64,000 nucleotides of DNA from Blasia pusilla (lineage: Eukaryota; Marchantiophyta; Marchantiopsida; Blasiales), in assembly GCA_050084515.1 (NCBI GenBank), contig CM114271.1, positions 36,270,001 to 36,334,000 of the forward strand. The letters run 5' to 3'. The position numbers and the translations under genes are program-made. Positions 24,528-34,362 of the stretch are shown here, one piece after another. Position 1 is the first letter of the stretch, and every line of letters starts with the position of its first letter. The notes below the pieces were generated by a model. It did not search any database. It was not told the origin of the DNA and saw only the letters and a program-made list of their open reading frames with translations.

Positions 24528-25247
24528 ATGGTTTCTCCTGGTGTTGTGTTGCTGGATAACCATGGAGAGGTCTTCCACTTGGTGAGTCCCGGAGGTAGAG
24601 CTTTTAGTCCGCAGCGCGTCTTGTTGGATTCAGGAGCGCAACCCCTCATGTTGGGGAAAGCGTCATTCAGAGGATTGGGCTTGACAAGAGCCAATGTGGA
24701 GCGTTTTCCATTCCGGATACAGACATCCTTGGATGGAGTGAGGACCACACAGTATATCACCCAATAGGAGGTCGTGGTGAGGATTTTCCCGGGATATCCT
24801 ACAGATGAGTCCGTGGTGTGAGCCAAAGCGATAGTGACTCATGCAGAGTCCTACAATGTCTTGGTTGTTGGAGCAGTGTTATACCCGATGGGGTTTTCCC
24901 TCGATTACTAGGAGGAGTCAGCGTCCTACAGACCAAGATGGGAGTCAGGTGATGAGCTCCTTAGCTCATTACCCGTTCGATTCACAAGTGTAGTGATCGA
25001 GCAACGGCAAGGAGAGATGGCGACCTTAGCAGCATTGAGTAGTGCCATCACTTGGCCTAGTGATTTGATTGAGGGACATGTTCATGCAGAGGATACTCTC
25101 CTTCTTGACATTTCTATGGAGAGGGGTGTCATGGTAGCCGCATCAGTTCGTGGAGGAGAGGTGCGGCTTTGGGGCTTGACTGAGGAGCTTCGACGCTTAG
25201 CCATTGAGCATGTGCAGACCGCGTGGTGCGAGACATTTGGAGTTGAG
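24528..25247 (+). pseudogene. Gypsy aspartic protease and linker
   Basis: The segment VLLDSGAQPLMLGKA contains the DSGA active-site motif of retropepsins, followed by a beta-rich region ending TTQYIT. Two to three in-frame stops interrupt it (24765, 24822 and 24912 regions), each explained by one transition. Residues after 24993 (MATLAALSSAITW..., EELRRLAIEHVQTAW) form a linker that leads in the same frame into the methyltransferase; I do not recognise this linker. Confidence 0.7.
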
Positions 25248-25289
25248 TAAGACGGGTCAGAGGAACCCCAGGTAGGCAGGAGTGCTGCT

Positions 25290-26402
25290 ATGATACCTTT
25301 GGACACCACCTCGATTGTGTGGTGCATCCCAGAGAAGGGTATTTGGGTGTTGGATCTCTTTGGAGGGATCAGCACTGGGTTAGCTGTTGTTTTGCACGTT
25401 GGAGTGCGCGTGCCGCAGTACCTGTATGTGGAGATTGATGATGTTGCAAGGCGCGCTTCACTTCACCATGTGGCGCTGTTATGCTTCCATTTTCCCGACT
25501 TGTTGTCTACGTCCGCCATTCAGAGTTACTAGAGTTCCCTACCAAGGGACATTTCATTCTTGGGGGCGTAGGACTCGGAGCGGGTAGGGACCATAGACTT
25601 GGTCATTGCTGGTTGGTCGTGTCAGGGCCAATCGAATGTTGGACCAGATAGCGGGTTGGCTGATACTCAGTCTAGGTTGTTTAGGGAGATGATGCGAATC
25701 TTGCGACATTTACATGAGCATCGGTCTTGTTCTCCAGCATACATTTTGGAGAATGTGCCAGTTTTGGGCCATTCTAGGTCCTGCATGATGACGAGTGCAC
25801 ATCAGGTGCGCGCATGGATCAGCCCGGCAGTGTTGTTAGATGCAGCGAGTGTGGGTTCACGAGCACATTGCCTGCGTCTTTGGTTGACCAACTTGGTACC
25901 ACATGAGGTATTGCGGAGGGCTTATGCGAGAGTGGAGCATCCCTCTGATTTGTTGGTGGATTCTATATTGGATTCGGGCCATCGATCACAAGCAATGAGG
26001 CACGATGATCGACCGCCGTTGAATGTGGTCAACCGGATTGGCAGGCCACCAGCCGCCTTTCCCACATTGGTGAGTTTTCCTGCTTCCTATGCATTCAAGG
26101 AGGCCAGACCGGGCTTGGTTTGGGATGACCAGGTACAGAGGTTGGTGGAATTCAACGCCGATGAGCGAGAGCGAGCGATGGGATTCCCCACAGGAGTGAC
26201 AGTAGTACCGTCACTATCAGAGGCATCACGACGTCATGTCTTGGGTCAAGCGATGGACCTAAACTGCTTGACATGGATTTTTAGCTTAGGAGTAGCTGAG
26301 CAGCGTCATTTGAGGATACGACAGATCACAGTTGTTGCGTTGGTGAGCCCCATGCCTATCGAGACGGTTGAGGCAGTGGCTGGGGGCGAGACTCGAGGAG
26401 AT
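25290..26402 (+). pseudogene. C5 DNA methyltransferase domain within Gypsy pol (DNMT3/DRM-like)
   Basis: Cytosine-5 methyltransferase motifs appear in order: motif I VLDLFGGISTGL (AdoMet binding), VEID (motif II acid), motif IV AGWSCQGQSNVG with the catalytic Cys codon at 25620-25622, GLADTQSRLFREMMRIL, motif VI YILENVPVLG, motif VIII region SRAHCLRLWLTN, and a C-terminal NADERERAMGFP...SRRHVLGQAMDL resembling DNMT3/DRM enzymes. It lies in the pol frame between protease and RT. Two stops occur near 25530-25565; the next 277 codons are open to the stop at 26403, the longest open stretch of the element. The usual Pro before the catalytic Cys is Ser and one motif VIII Arg is Cys; both fit single C-to-T changes. 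So this copy is probably inactive, while its ancestor was probably a working enzyme. Homology is judged from motifs only. Confidence 0.85.
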
Positions 26403-26597
26403 TGACACACTAGGGGTGATCGGGAGAGACATCCTTGGACTTCTTGGGATGTTTTGCAGGTACGCCAGGAGATGATAGCCACAACATTGAGCGTGGTTCC
26501 GGATACTACACGTGGAGATGGGAGTTCAATTTTCCGAGATGGGGTTGCACCATAGCAACCACTGACATCCGCGCCGAAGAGTCCTATCGTAGTCACA

Positions 26598-27509
26598 ATG
26601 GAGACTTGGGAGCCAGATATGGGCCCGAAGTTGACAGGAGGAGAGCGGCGTTGGATACACCAGTTCCTTAGGAGTTATAGGAGTTGTTTTATATTTAGTA
26701 TGCATGATTTGGATACAGTGAAGGGTCCAAGGATCCGCATTGAGTTGTCGAGTGACACGCTGATCTTCCCAGGACCCTACAGGTACAGTGACATGGAGAG
26801 GGCTCTGATTCAGAGTAGGAGCCAAGACTTGGTGGGAGCAAGACTAGTGGAGATGTCGCATGGAGAGTATGCATTTCCGATTGTCATGCCCGCCAAGAAG
26901 GATGTGCATGGCAACAGGAAGGATAGGCGAATGTGTGGAGATTACTGACCTATCAATCGGCAGACGAAGTCCAATAGATATGTCATGCCCACCCCTGAGG
27001 AGATGTTTGATGCGATTGGGCATGCAAAGATCTTCAGTTCATTGGATTTGCGAGCCCAATACCATCAACTGCATATCAAATTGGAGGACATGCAGAATAC
27101 GATATTTTGGGGCATCGATCCTCACGGGAAGGATTGTTTGTACCAGTGGCGGTTCTTACCATTCACGTTAAAGAACGCCCCGGATGAGTTTCAGAGGGTC
27201 ATGGATAGGATCTTGGCAAGTCTGGATTTTGCTAGATGTTATATTGATGACATAGTAGTCTTTAGCGCCACGGTTGAGGAGCATGAACGACATCTAGAGG
27301 AGGTATTTGGACGATTGCAGTTACATGGGCTGAAGCTACATCCAAGCAAGTGCAAGTTCTTCTACAACCAGATTGAGTACTTGGGTCATACGATATACCC
27401 AGAGGGCCTTGGTGTGCAACACACGAAGGCAGAGGCTATTTCACGCATTCCACGCCCTACAGATGTGAGTCAAGTTTGTGCATTCATGGGATTGGCAAAC
27501 TTCTATTGA
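26598..27509 (+). pseudogene. Gypsy reverse transcriptase
   Basis: Typical Ty3/Gypsy RT: AFPIVMPAKKD, RMCGDY, KIFSSLDLRAQYHQL with the first catalytic Asp, WRFLPFTLKNAPDEFQRVMD, CYIDDIVVFS with the YxDD pair, LHPSKCKFFYNQIEYLGH, and GLANFY. Stops at 26946 (expected Trp codon, TGG to TGA) and 27508 (expected Arg codon, CGA to TGA) are single transitions. The catalytic acids are retained. It continues in the same frame from the methyltransferase. Confidence 0.92.
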
Positions 27510-27880
27510 CGGTACGTCAAGGATTTCAGTTTGATTGCGAAGCCGCTAACCTTGATGACCTAGGTGGATCAGGAGTGGCACTGGGGGGATGAGCAAGAGA
27601 GAGCATTTTAGATGCTCAAGGAAAGATTGATGTCCGCGCCCATATTGAGGAGACCGATAAGGGGACGTCCTTTCCAGTTGCATACTGATTGGAGCATGTT
27701 GTGGCTTGGAGCCTTGCTCACCCAACATGAAGATGATGGTAGAGAGTTCATGGTGGCTTATGCTAGTCGCTCGAACAATGCTGCACAGGCAAAGTATAGC
27801 TCGTATGAGGGTGAATGCTTGGCTGCAGTGTGGGCTGTCATACATTTCAGATGTTATCTATTTGGCAATCCCTTTACTAG
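27510..27880 (+). pseudogene. Gypsy RNase H
   Basis: RYVKDFSLIAKPL connects RT to RNase H. The RNase H region shows FQLHTDWSMLWLGALLTQ (first Asp), FMVAYASRSNN, and YSSYEGECLAAVWAV (catalytic Glu). Stops at 27563 and 27610 replace likely Gln codons (CAG to TAG). Same frame as RT. Confidence 0.85.
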
Positions 27881-27984
27881 AGAGCAAGATTGGATCTTAC
27901 AACGAGCCAGACGGTTCGGATGGGAGGGGACACATGTGGTGCGAGTTTGGAAGGATGGTAGAGTGTGTGTGGTGCCTCATCCTT

Positions 27985-28918
27985 CGTAGAGAGCAGGTTT
28001 GGTGCGTCATGCCCACGAGGAGTTGGGTCATTTTGGAGTAAAGCGGACGTATAGCTTGCTCTAGATACAGTATTGGTGGCAAGGCATAAGATTGACGTTC
28101 AGCAGTTTGTTGCTAGGTGCATGGTGTGTGATTGAGTTTGAGCATCGTTCAATGCTCCAACTCCATAGTTGCATGCACTTACGATCATGGGCTTATGTTA
28201 TAGATGGAGTTTGGATTTTGCAGAACCTTTGCCTTTGACGGAGCGTCATAGTCGTTATGTGTTGGTGATGGTCGAGGCAGGAAATGCAACCAACTCTATC
28301 GAAGTGGATAGAGTTGGTTGCATTGCCAGATAAAGCGAGTGAGGGAGTAGCGTATGCCTTCCTAGATCGAGTGCTGAGTCATTACGGTGCACCAGCTGAG
28401 GTGTTGACAGACCAGGGTACAGAGTTCCGCGGGGAGTTTCAGGCCTTGTGTGATCAGGCACTAATCGACCTCTGCACTACTTCGCGAGATCATCTTGAGG
28501 TGGATGGACTAGCGGAGCGGGTTGTGCGCACGGTGGAGAGAAGACTACGCAAGTATGGCTTGCAGAGAGGTCACCTAAGAGATTGGGACCTTCAGTTGCC
28601 GTGGTTGGCGATGGGATACAGATTCAGCACGCAGGCATACTTTGCGTTTTTATGGCCGTGAGCCAGATTTACCTGCGGCCATTCATCGAGATAGTGGTGA
28701 CGTGTTGAACCTTGATGACCCTGATGTATGGATGCGAGCATGTTCTGAGAGGGCTGAGTTGTTTTGGAGAGTAATACCCATGGCGTTTGAAAACTTGGCG
28801 ATTGCGTGACATCGGGATACATAGAGGTAAGCAACTACTCGAGAAGGTGGTTATCGGCCTACTATCTAGAGGTTTCATCAGAGAGAATATGTCTATTTGC
28901 CCAAACATGTCCAAACCC
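27985..28918 (+). pseudogene. Gypsy integrase
   Basis: Zinc-binding HHCC start (VRHAHEELGHFGVKRTY, later ARCMVCD), the first catalytic Asp region (SLDFAEPLPLTERH), second Asp in VLTDQGTEFRGEF, and catalytic Glu in DGLAERVVRTVERRLRKYG. After the core, RACSERAELF and a decayed GGYRP...EYVYL segment run to 28918, where the plus-strand frame stops making sense because the rest of the element is inverted. A small hairpin at 28283-28324 replaces about nine codons' worth of normal sequence. Confidence 0.88.
28283..28324. repeat. Perfect 18-bp hairpin inside integrase
   Basis: AATGCAACCAACTCTATC (28283-28300) is an exact reverse complement of GATAGAGTTGGTTGCATT (28307-28324). The right arm is normal integrase coding sequence (IELVAL). 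The left arm replaces the expected preceding codons, so it is a templated inverted copy. Confidence 0.9.
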
Positions 28919-29256
28919 GACATTCCAGAAGAAAGTTATGAAAGAAATTGGAAACACCAAGAAAGAGGATGTGAGGAGTAAGTGAGCCACCCACCAATGA
29001 CCGCTATGGGAGAATGAGTTCGTAATGTTGGGCCCAGCCCGTATCAAAAGATCCAGAATAGAAAGAGGAATCCCTTAAATCGATGGTAACCCGGTATCAC
29101 TCTATAAGGAGAGCGCTATGTTTGAAATTGTCGTGTGCATACACATCGCTACACAACATACATCGCTGTCACCGAACACACACAAAAACACGCACGATCC
29201 CATGCTAACTCATGGTGTCCAAACAACGAGACAAGAAGTAACAAAATATCTCCAAT

Positions 29257-29587
29257 TAAAATAAGATCCAATCTCTCTCACAACACCACAGTTCTCACAT
29301 GTGTGCACTCTCACACGTCTCTCTTAATGTCAAACCAAACCCACTCTCCTAATGAGAGGCTTGGATTACAACACAAGGCAAGCAAAACCATAGCTCCGCA
29401 GCCTCATGCCAAGAGGTTCAACAAAGATAGAATGAGCTCTCAAGCTCTCTCTCCTTGAGGTATACCCCTCCCCTCTCCCAAGCTCTCTCCATGGTAACCT
29501 ATGCTCCCAAGTCATCTCCTTGGCTCTTGACCTGATGTAGGAGGTCAAGGGCCACTTACCAAAAATAGAAATTTGATCATATTCTCA
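29257..29587 (-). repeat. Gypsy 3' LTR, inverted
   Basis: Reverse complement of 20502-20834 with scattered substitutions and a few short indels. The similarity starts exactly at the stop codon of the PHD frame (TGAG) and ends at CTTATTTTA. Together the two LTR copies form a 330-bp inverted repeat 8.4 kb apart. Confidence 0.85.
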
Positions 29588-29945
29588 AAATGTACATATG
29601 GGATACATCCATCGTCTCTAAGGAACCATAGTGAGAGGTGGCGTTAAACATGCCATATGCGATCATCTTGAACATCCATCACACACTAGCATAGTGGCTG
29701 CACCACGGGCGGAACCACACAACATACACCGCAAGCCTGCAAGAACTATTGCTAAGCTCGGATCAATTGTACCGTCAATATTTGGAAGATGGCATGGCGC
29801 ACAGTTACGCACATGGTCCTTCCAAACCATACCATCACATTCCTCCAATAAGAGAACAACGGATGGCAAAACCTCACGCACTCTCAAGATGGTGCGCCCT
29901 GTAGTCACATCCAAGGTTGTGGGTGTCGTATTTCGATTGTTTTAA
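29585..29945 (-). pseudogene. PHD finger at the C-terminus of the Gypsy polyprotein
   Basis: Minus-strand frame with WKDHVRNCAPCHLPNIDG followed by a C4HC3 PHD finger: CMLC, then CDGC eleven residues on, then SHMAC (His-Cys pair), LTPPL, a Trp and a final YPIC in which the first Cys is Tyr. Two in-frame stops within the finger replace a Trp/Gly-type and a Glu/Gln-type position. The terminal stop TGA (29587-29585) overlaps the first bases of the LTR. PHD fingers bind histone H3 tails; in this position it would replace the chromodomain of other Gypsy integrases. The family-level assignment rests on the spacing of eight zinc ligands, seven of which remain. Confidence 0.75.
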
Positions 29946-30371
29946 CAAGCTCATTCTTTTCATATCAAGTAGGTTTTCTAGTTTTTCTTCCTTCTCTGTA
30001 AGCGCCTATTTTTGTGTACAGGTTTGTTTATGTCAATTCCTCCCAAAAGTCTTCCTTGCTCTTTCAACTCCTTACCTTACTGTTTCGCCCCTACATACAT
30101 TTGCCATCTCCTTAAGGACATGAGAATTTCATATTCTTGAGCCACCTCTTCCGATACCATATAGATCACTTTTCCTTTTCAATTTCTTTTTATATTTTTC
30201 TTATAATAACTTTCAATCATAAATTTGGTGTTGCCTAATCTTCATCTCTCCATCTAAATTTCTTTTGAACGTATTCCACTACTTTTGCTTTGCTCCTTAT
30301 CCTCATGCTTTCTCCAAACCACGTTTTATATGTCTTTCCTTGTCTTCGATAACTTGCCTATTTTTACTTCT

Positions 30372-33300
30372 ATGTCATCAGAGATGGAGTTAGATTTTCC
30401 ATCTACTCGCTTATGTGGTTTTACACCCCCTCCTACAGCCGCAACCTCTCCCCCTAGTTCACCTCCTCATCGTAGATCTCGCCATTTTCCTCCAGATTTT
30501 CCACCCATTACACTCGCTATATTTCTTCTGAATTCTCCTCTTCTCCCTTCTTCGCCTTGTCCTATTGACCCTAATCTTGATCCATTATTACCGAATCCTT
30601 CTACTTTGCCATCTCCACATATCTCATCTATGCCCTTGCTTCCAACTCCCATCTATTCTACCCAAATCTCCCCTCTTCCTCCTCCTCCTTCCCCAACCTA
30701 CTTACCCCCTCATCGTTGGCCATCACCATCTCTTGCACCTCCCACCTCCTCTCCTTGTAACCCTTCTACTTCTCCATTTGTACCAAAGGTTCGTTGCATA
30801 CCTTGTGGTAAGGAGTTTGCTCCTAATGGGATCAAAAGACACCAGCGGTAGTGTCGATCCATGCATAGGCCTTCAATCCCTAACCCGATACCATCTCCTA
30901 CTGCACTCCCCACAACAATTGCTTGGACCTAGTTAAGCCAAATTGATCTCCTTTGCTCTTTCCATCTAGGTCTTCCTCATCCTAGACTCTGCACTCGCAT
31001 TCCTATTGCTCTTCGCCCCATCACCCAACAAGCTTTGCTTTTCCCACAAGAAATGTTAGCTCGTGATCCCACAGATATCAATGCTTGGTATCTCCTATTA
31101 CTCTTCCCACAATGGGTTTTAGTCCTCCCTCCAAGGGATGGTGCAACGGGTCATCGTGAAACCTCCACATGTATTCAACTCTTTATGTATGGGGATTGGG
31201 AGAATCTTCAGAATAAGCATGTATTTCGATTAGAGGCCTTAGATGTGGCTCATCCCACTGAACATGCCAATCATGGGAGGCCTTCAATACAACAACGCCT
31301 TCGACAAAGTCTACTTTTGGGGCATATTGGTGAGTTTTCATGTGCAGCTCAAGCATTGGGTCCTCTTTCTCCGGCGGTTCCAAGTGTGGAAATAGTGGCT
31401 CTCTTAGAAGCTCTTCATCCTCCTTCAAGTGGCGATGCTCCACCTTTTGTGGAAGACTATACAACGGACCTTGACTTGGAGCTTGACTTGGAGGTTTCCA
31501 CAAGGGCTTTTCTGCATACTCCTCGCTTATCAGCAAGCGGGCTATCAAGGATGGTTTTTAAGCATCTCCGCGATTGCTTTATCCCAACAGATTTAGGAAG
31601 TGGCTTTGTCTCTCTATATAAGGTGTGTGCACATATGGCGGCAGGTCGTCTCCCATTCTCTATCTCTAGGCTCTTAGGGGCTTGTCTTTTGTTGGCTATG
31701 GATAAGCCTCCTTAAGGTGTGCGCCCTTTGGCTATTGGAGAGGTTTTATACCGCTTGGTTAGTCGATCCCTATGCTTGCAATTTCATCCACACTTTAGTG
31801 CCCACTTATTTCCTCATCAATTAGGAGTGGCAACTCCTGGAGGTTGTGAGGTTGTGGTGCATGGGATTCGCTCCACTCTTGATATTCATCCAAAGTGGGT
31901 AGCAATTCAAGTCGATGTGGCTAACGCATTCCATTCAATTTCTCATGCGGCCATCTTTGAGGAGTTACGTTGTGCAAGAGGACAACTCGCGAGCCTCATT
32001 CCATTTGTTTGCTCCTTCTATGCCTATGATATGCCCATTTTCTATTCCCATCATGCTACTTCTGGGGAATATAGTATTCTACAATTGGCTTGTAGCACAC
32101 ATCAAGGTGATGCCATGGGTGGCCCACTCTTTGCCATTGCCCATTTTTGTGCCCTTCAAGCATCACCGCAAGCATTTCCATCTTGTCTTTTCCCTTCTAT
32201 TGTTGATGACACTCACATTATAGGTCCTCCTTCTGAAGTGGTTCTTGCTTATACCCATTTCGTGGAGCAACTCTCTTTCTTAAACCTTAAAGTCCAACCT
32301 AGTAAATGTGGAGTATGGTCTCCTTCATGTCTTCCCTCATCATTCACCCCACCTACTCCTGATTTTCCCATCTACATTGAAGGGGTTAGAGTTCTTGGGG
32401 TCCCATTTGGCTTCATTGACTATGTCTCAAAGTTCTTGGATGAGGCCCTTTTGAAAGACATCGAATGGCTTCATTTGTTACCTCATCTAGGGGATCCCCA
32501 AGTGGCTTATGGGATTCTCTCCCAATGTTTTCTACAACATCTTTCTTACCTTTTCGCACTTGTCCTCCCACTTCAAGGTTCTTACATTGGTTGGCCTCTT
32601 TTGATGCTTTTATCTTGGCAACTTTTGGTCAACTTCTTGGCCCGAATACCTTTGAGGGAGAGGATGGTGTCTTTGCTTTATGACAAGCTATCTTGGCTAC
32701 TTCTTTTGGAGGGGTGGGACTGTCCTCCATAGTCGCATCTGCTCCCGCAGCCTTTTTGGGGAGTTGGGCGTTGGTAGCATCGATTATGGTTTCTCCAAGG
32801 AGATACACCTATCTTGATGGATGATATCGCCCATGTAGAGGAGAGGGACTTCTTATTTCAACAAAAATTGAGATCTGCACGAGCTCTTCTTCCTCTTGCT
32901 ACACAAGCAATTCTACCCCATTTTAGTCAACTGATTATGGAAGGGATTGATCGACTTCAAGAGCATATCTCCGAGAATTTGCATCAAATCAACTTTTCCA
33001 ACATTCTCTCCGAGGCATCATTTAACGCTAATCGAGCTCGTCTAGGTTCATGTGCGGGTACCAGAGCGGGGGCGTGGCTTAATCCAAATCCTCTTATTCT
33101 TCCATTTCGTCTTCCTCAAAGTATATTCTTGACAGCTTTGCGGTTACGTCTTGGACTTCCCCATCCTTCTCTCTTAGGTGTGTCGAATTGTGTATGCGGG
33201 GATGCCATTGATGCCAAGGGTATCCATATTCTCCGATGTGCACATGGTGGAGAATGAACGGCCACACATGATGTCATTAGAGAGGCGGTAGCATCGGTGG

Positions 33301-33650
33301 CTCATACTGCAGGATACGCCGTTGGGCAAGAGCAACTCCATGTCCTACCTTCAACCATACAAGCAACCTCTCATCGGAGAGTGGATCTTGTTATGTCTTG
33401 AAGTGGATTTTGGACACTAGGTGATGTGGTGGTTGCTGATCCAACACATTATGACTTGGTATGTCGAGCCGTACATACCAAAGGTTTGGCGGCCAAAGCT
33501 GCAGCAAGAATCGAGGAGTTAAGTTATGTTGTGAGACATGCAACTGATGGATTTATTCCTTTTGCAGTGGAAGTATTCAGTCATTTACATGTGTCTTTTG
33601 ATACTTTCTTGAAAACATGTGTTCACCACTCCCTCGAGAATCATCATCTG
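30372..33650 (+). pseudogene. Non-LTR retrotransposon ORF with RT and probable restriction-like endonuclease
   Basis: About 1090 codons in a single frame, broken only by roughly eight stops (for example 30849, 31713, 32730, 33255, 33399), most of them one C-to-T change from Gln, Arg or Trp codons. Order: Pro/Ser-rich N-terminus, a CCHC finger (CIPCGKEFAPNGIKRHQR then Cys, about 30795-30855), RT with PLAIGEVLYRLV, QVDVANAF (catalytic Asp 31914), HQGDAMGGPLF and SIVDDTHII (VDD, 32202-32210), then a CxC..H..C knuckle (CVCGDAIDAKGIHILRC, 33187-33237) and RRVDLV ... GDVVVADPTHYDL ... KGLAAKAAARIEE, which looks like a PD-(D/E)XK-type nuclease. No apurinic endonuclease precedes the RT. This is the layout of R2-like elements. 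The start codon is uncertain; ATG 30372 is one choice. Confidence 0.8.
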
Positions 33651-33654
33651 GCCC

Positions 33655-34200
33655 CTTCGTGTAGTCCTTCTGCTGAACACCTAACCCACTCGGGTATATG
33701 GTGTGTCCTAAGTACTCAATCTGCTCCTAAAAGAATCTACACTTGCCTGGATGTAACTTGAGTCCATGTAACTGCAATCTCCAAAATATGTCCTCTAGGT
33801 GTCGCTCATGCTCCTCAACCATGGAATTGAAGATAAGAATATCATCTGTGTAACATCATACAAAATCCAAGCCAGTCATAATCCTATCCATCACTCTTTG
33901 AAACTCCGCAGGCGCGTTCTTCAACCCAAATGATAAGAACCGCCACTAATACAAGCAATCTCTCCCAAACCGATCTATCCTCGAGAATGTTGTCTTCTCC
34001 CTATCCTCCAACCTGATAGGAAGCTGATCATAGCTAGCACGGAGATCTAAAGTACTGAATATCTTTGCATGCCCTACCGCATCAAAGATCTCCTCACGAG
34101 TAGGCATGACATACCGATCTAACCTCGTATGTGGGATGGCCATTCGGCATTAACTCGCAGCGAGGCTTTAAATTCTGCTCCTTGCGAGCACATACATCCC
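33655..34200 (-). pseudogene. Ty3/Gypsy RT fragment
   Basis: Minus-strand RT piece: DRYVMPTREEIFDAVGHAKI, STLDLRASYDQLPI, GRDCLYQWRFLSFGLKNAPA, CYTDDILIF, LHGLKLHPGKC, EQIEYLGHTIYPSG. It is similar to the RT at 26985-27440 but clearly a different copy. Stops and a frame change at its 5' side mark it as a remnant. It abuts the 3' end of the non-LTR element and may have truncated it. Confidence 0.88.
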
Positions 34201-34362
34201 GTGTCCATAAATCTCATTTCATACAACTCCTCCTTTCTCCTATTTGAAGTCCAACCAGTCAATAAAAATGAAAATTTGTGTTAGATTTGTGGAGAAAAAA
34301 CTATGTTATTGATGCAAGACAACAAATGTGCGCATAAATAATAGAGAACTGTACCATTTGTT

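Larger units (their letters stand above)
20502..29945 (+). mobile_element. Ty3/Gypsy element encoding a DNA methyltransferase and PHD finger
   Basis: One decayed Gypsy element covers this span. Order on the plus strand: LTR remnant (20502-20834), leader with a nested foldback (20878-21093), gag with zinc knuckle (22544-23650), protease (about 24600), C5 DNA methyltransferase (25290-26402), reverse transcriptase (26598-27509), RNase H (27612-27880), integrase (27985-28918). The last segment (28919-29945) is inverted and carries the PHD finger and 3' LTR on the minus strand. From about 23559 to 28827 most of pol lies in one reading frame, so the methyltransferase is part of the polyprotein. Stops throughout make this copy non-autonomous. 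Methyltransferase capture by retrotransposons is, to my knowledge, reported in a charophyte alga and dinoflagellates. Confidence 0.85.
28919..29945 (-). mobile_element. Inverted 3' end of the Gypsy element
   Basis: On the minus strand this segment begins with coding sequence that continues the integrase tail (LDVTTGRTILRVREVLP), then the PHD finger, then the LTR (29587-29257), then flanking or further LTR sequence down to 28919. The plus-strand frame that ends at 28918 continues in phase with the minus-strand frame starting at 29933-29945. The simplest reading is a local inversion of about 1 kb. A second element inserted in reverse and truncated at this exact point is the alternative. Confidence 0.7.

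Noticed and set aside
25290-26402. Methyltransferase as an independent host gene with the Gypsy element inserted around it
   Set aside because: It shares the frame of protease and RT, has no start, promoter or introns of its own, and pol is continuous on both sides.
20502-29587. Large DNA transposon with 330-bp terminal inverted repeats
   Set aside because: The interior is a Gypsy gag-pol, and the right repeat is joined to the integrase tail in the inverted sense, so inverted LTRs explain it better.
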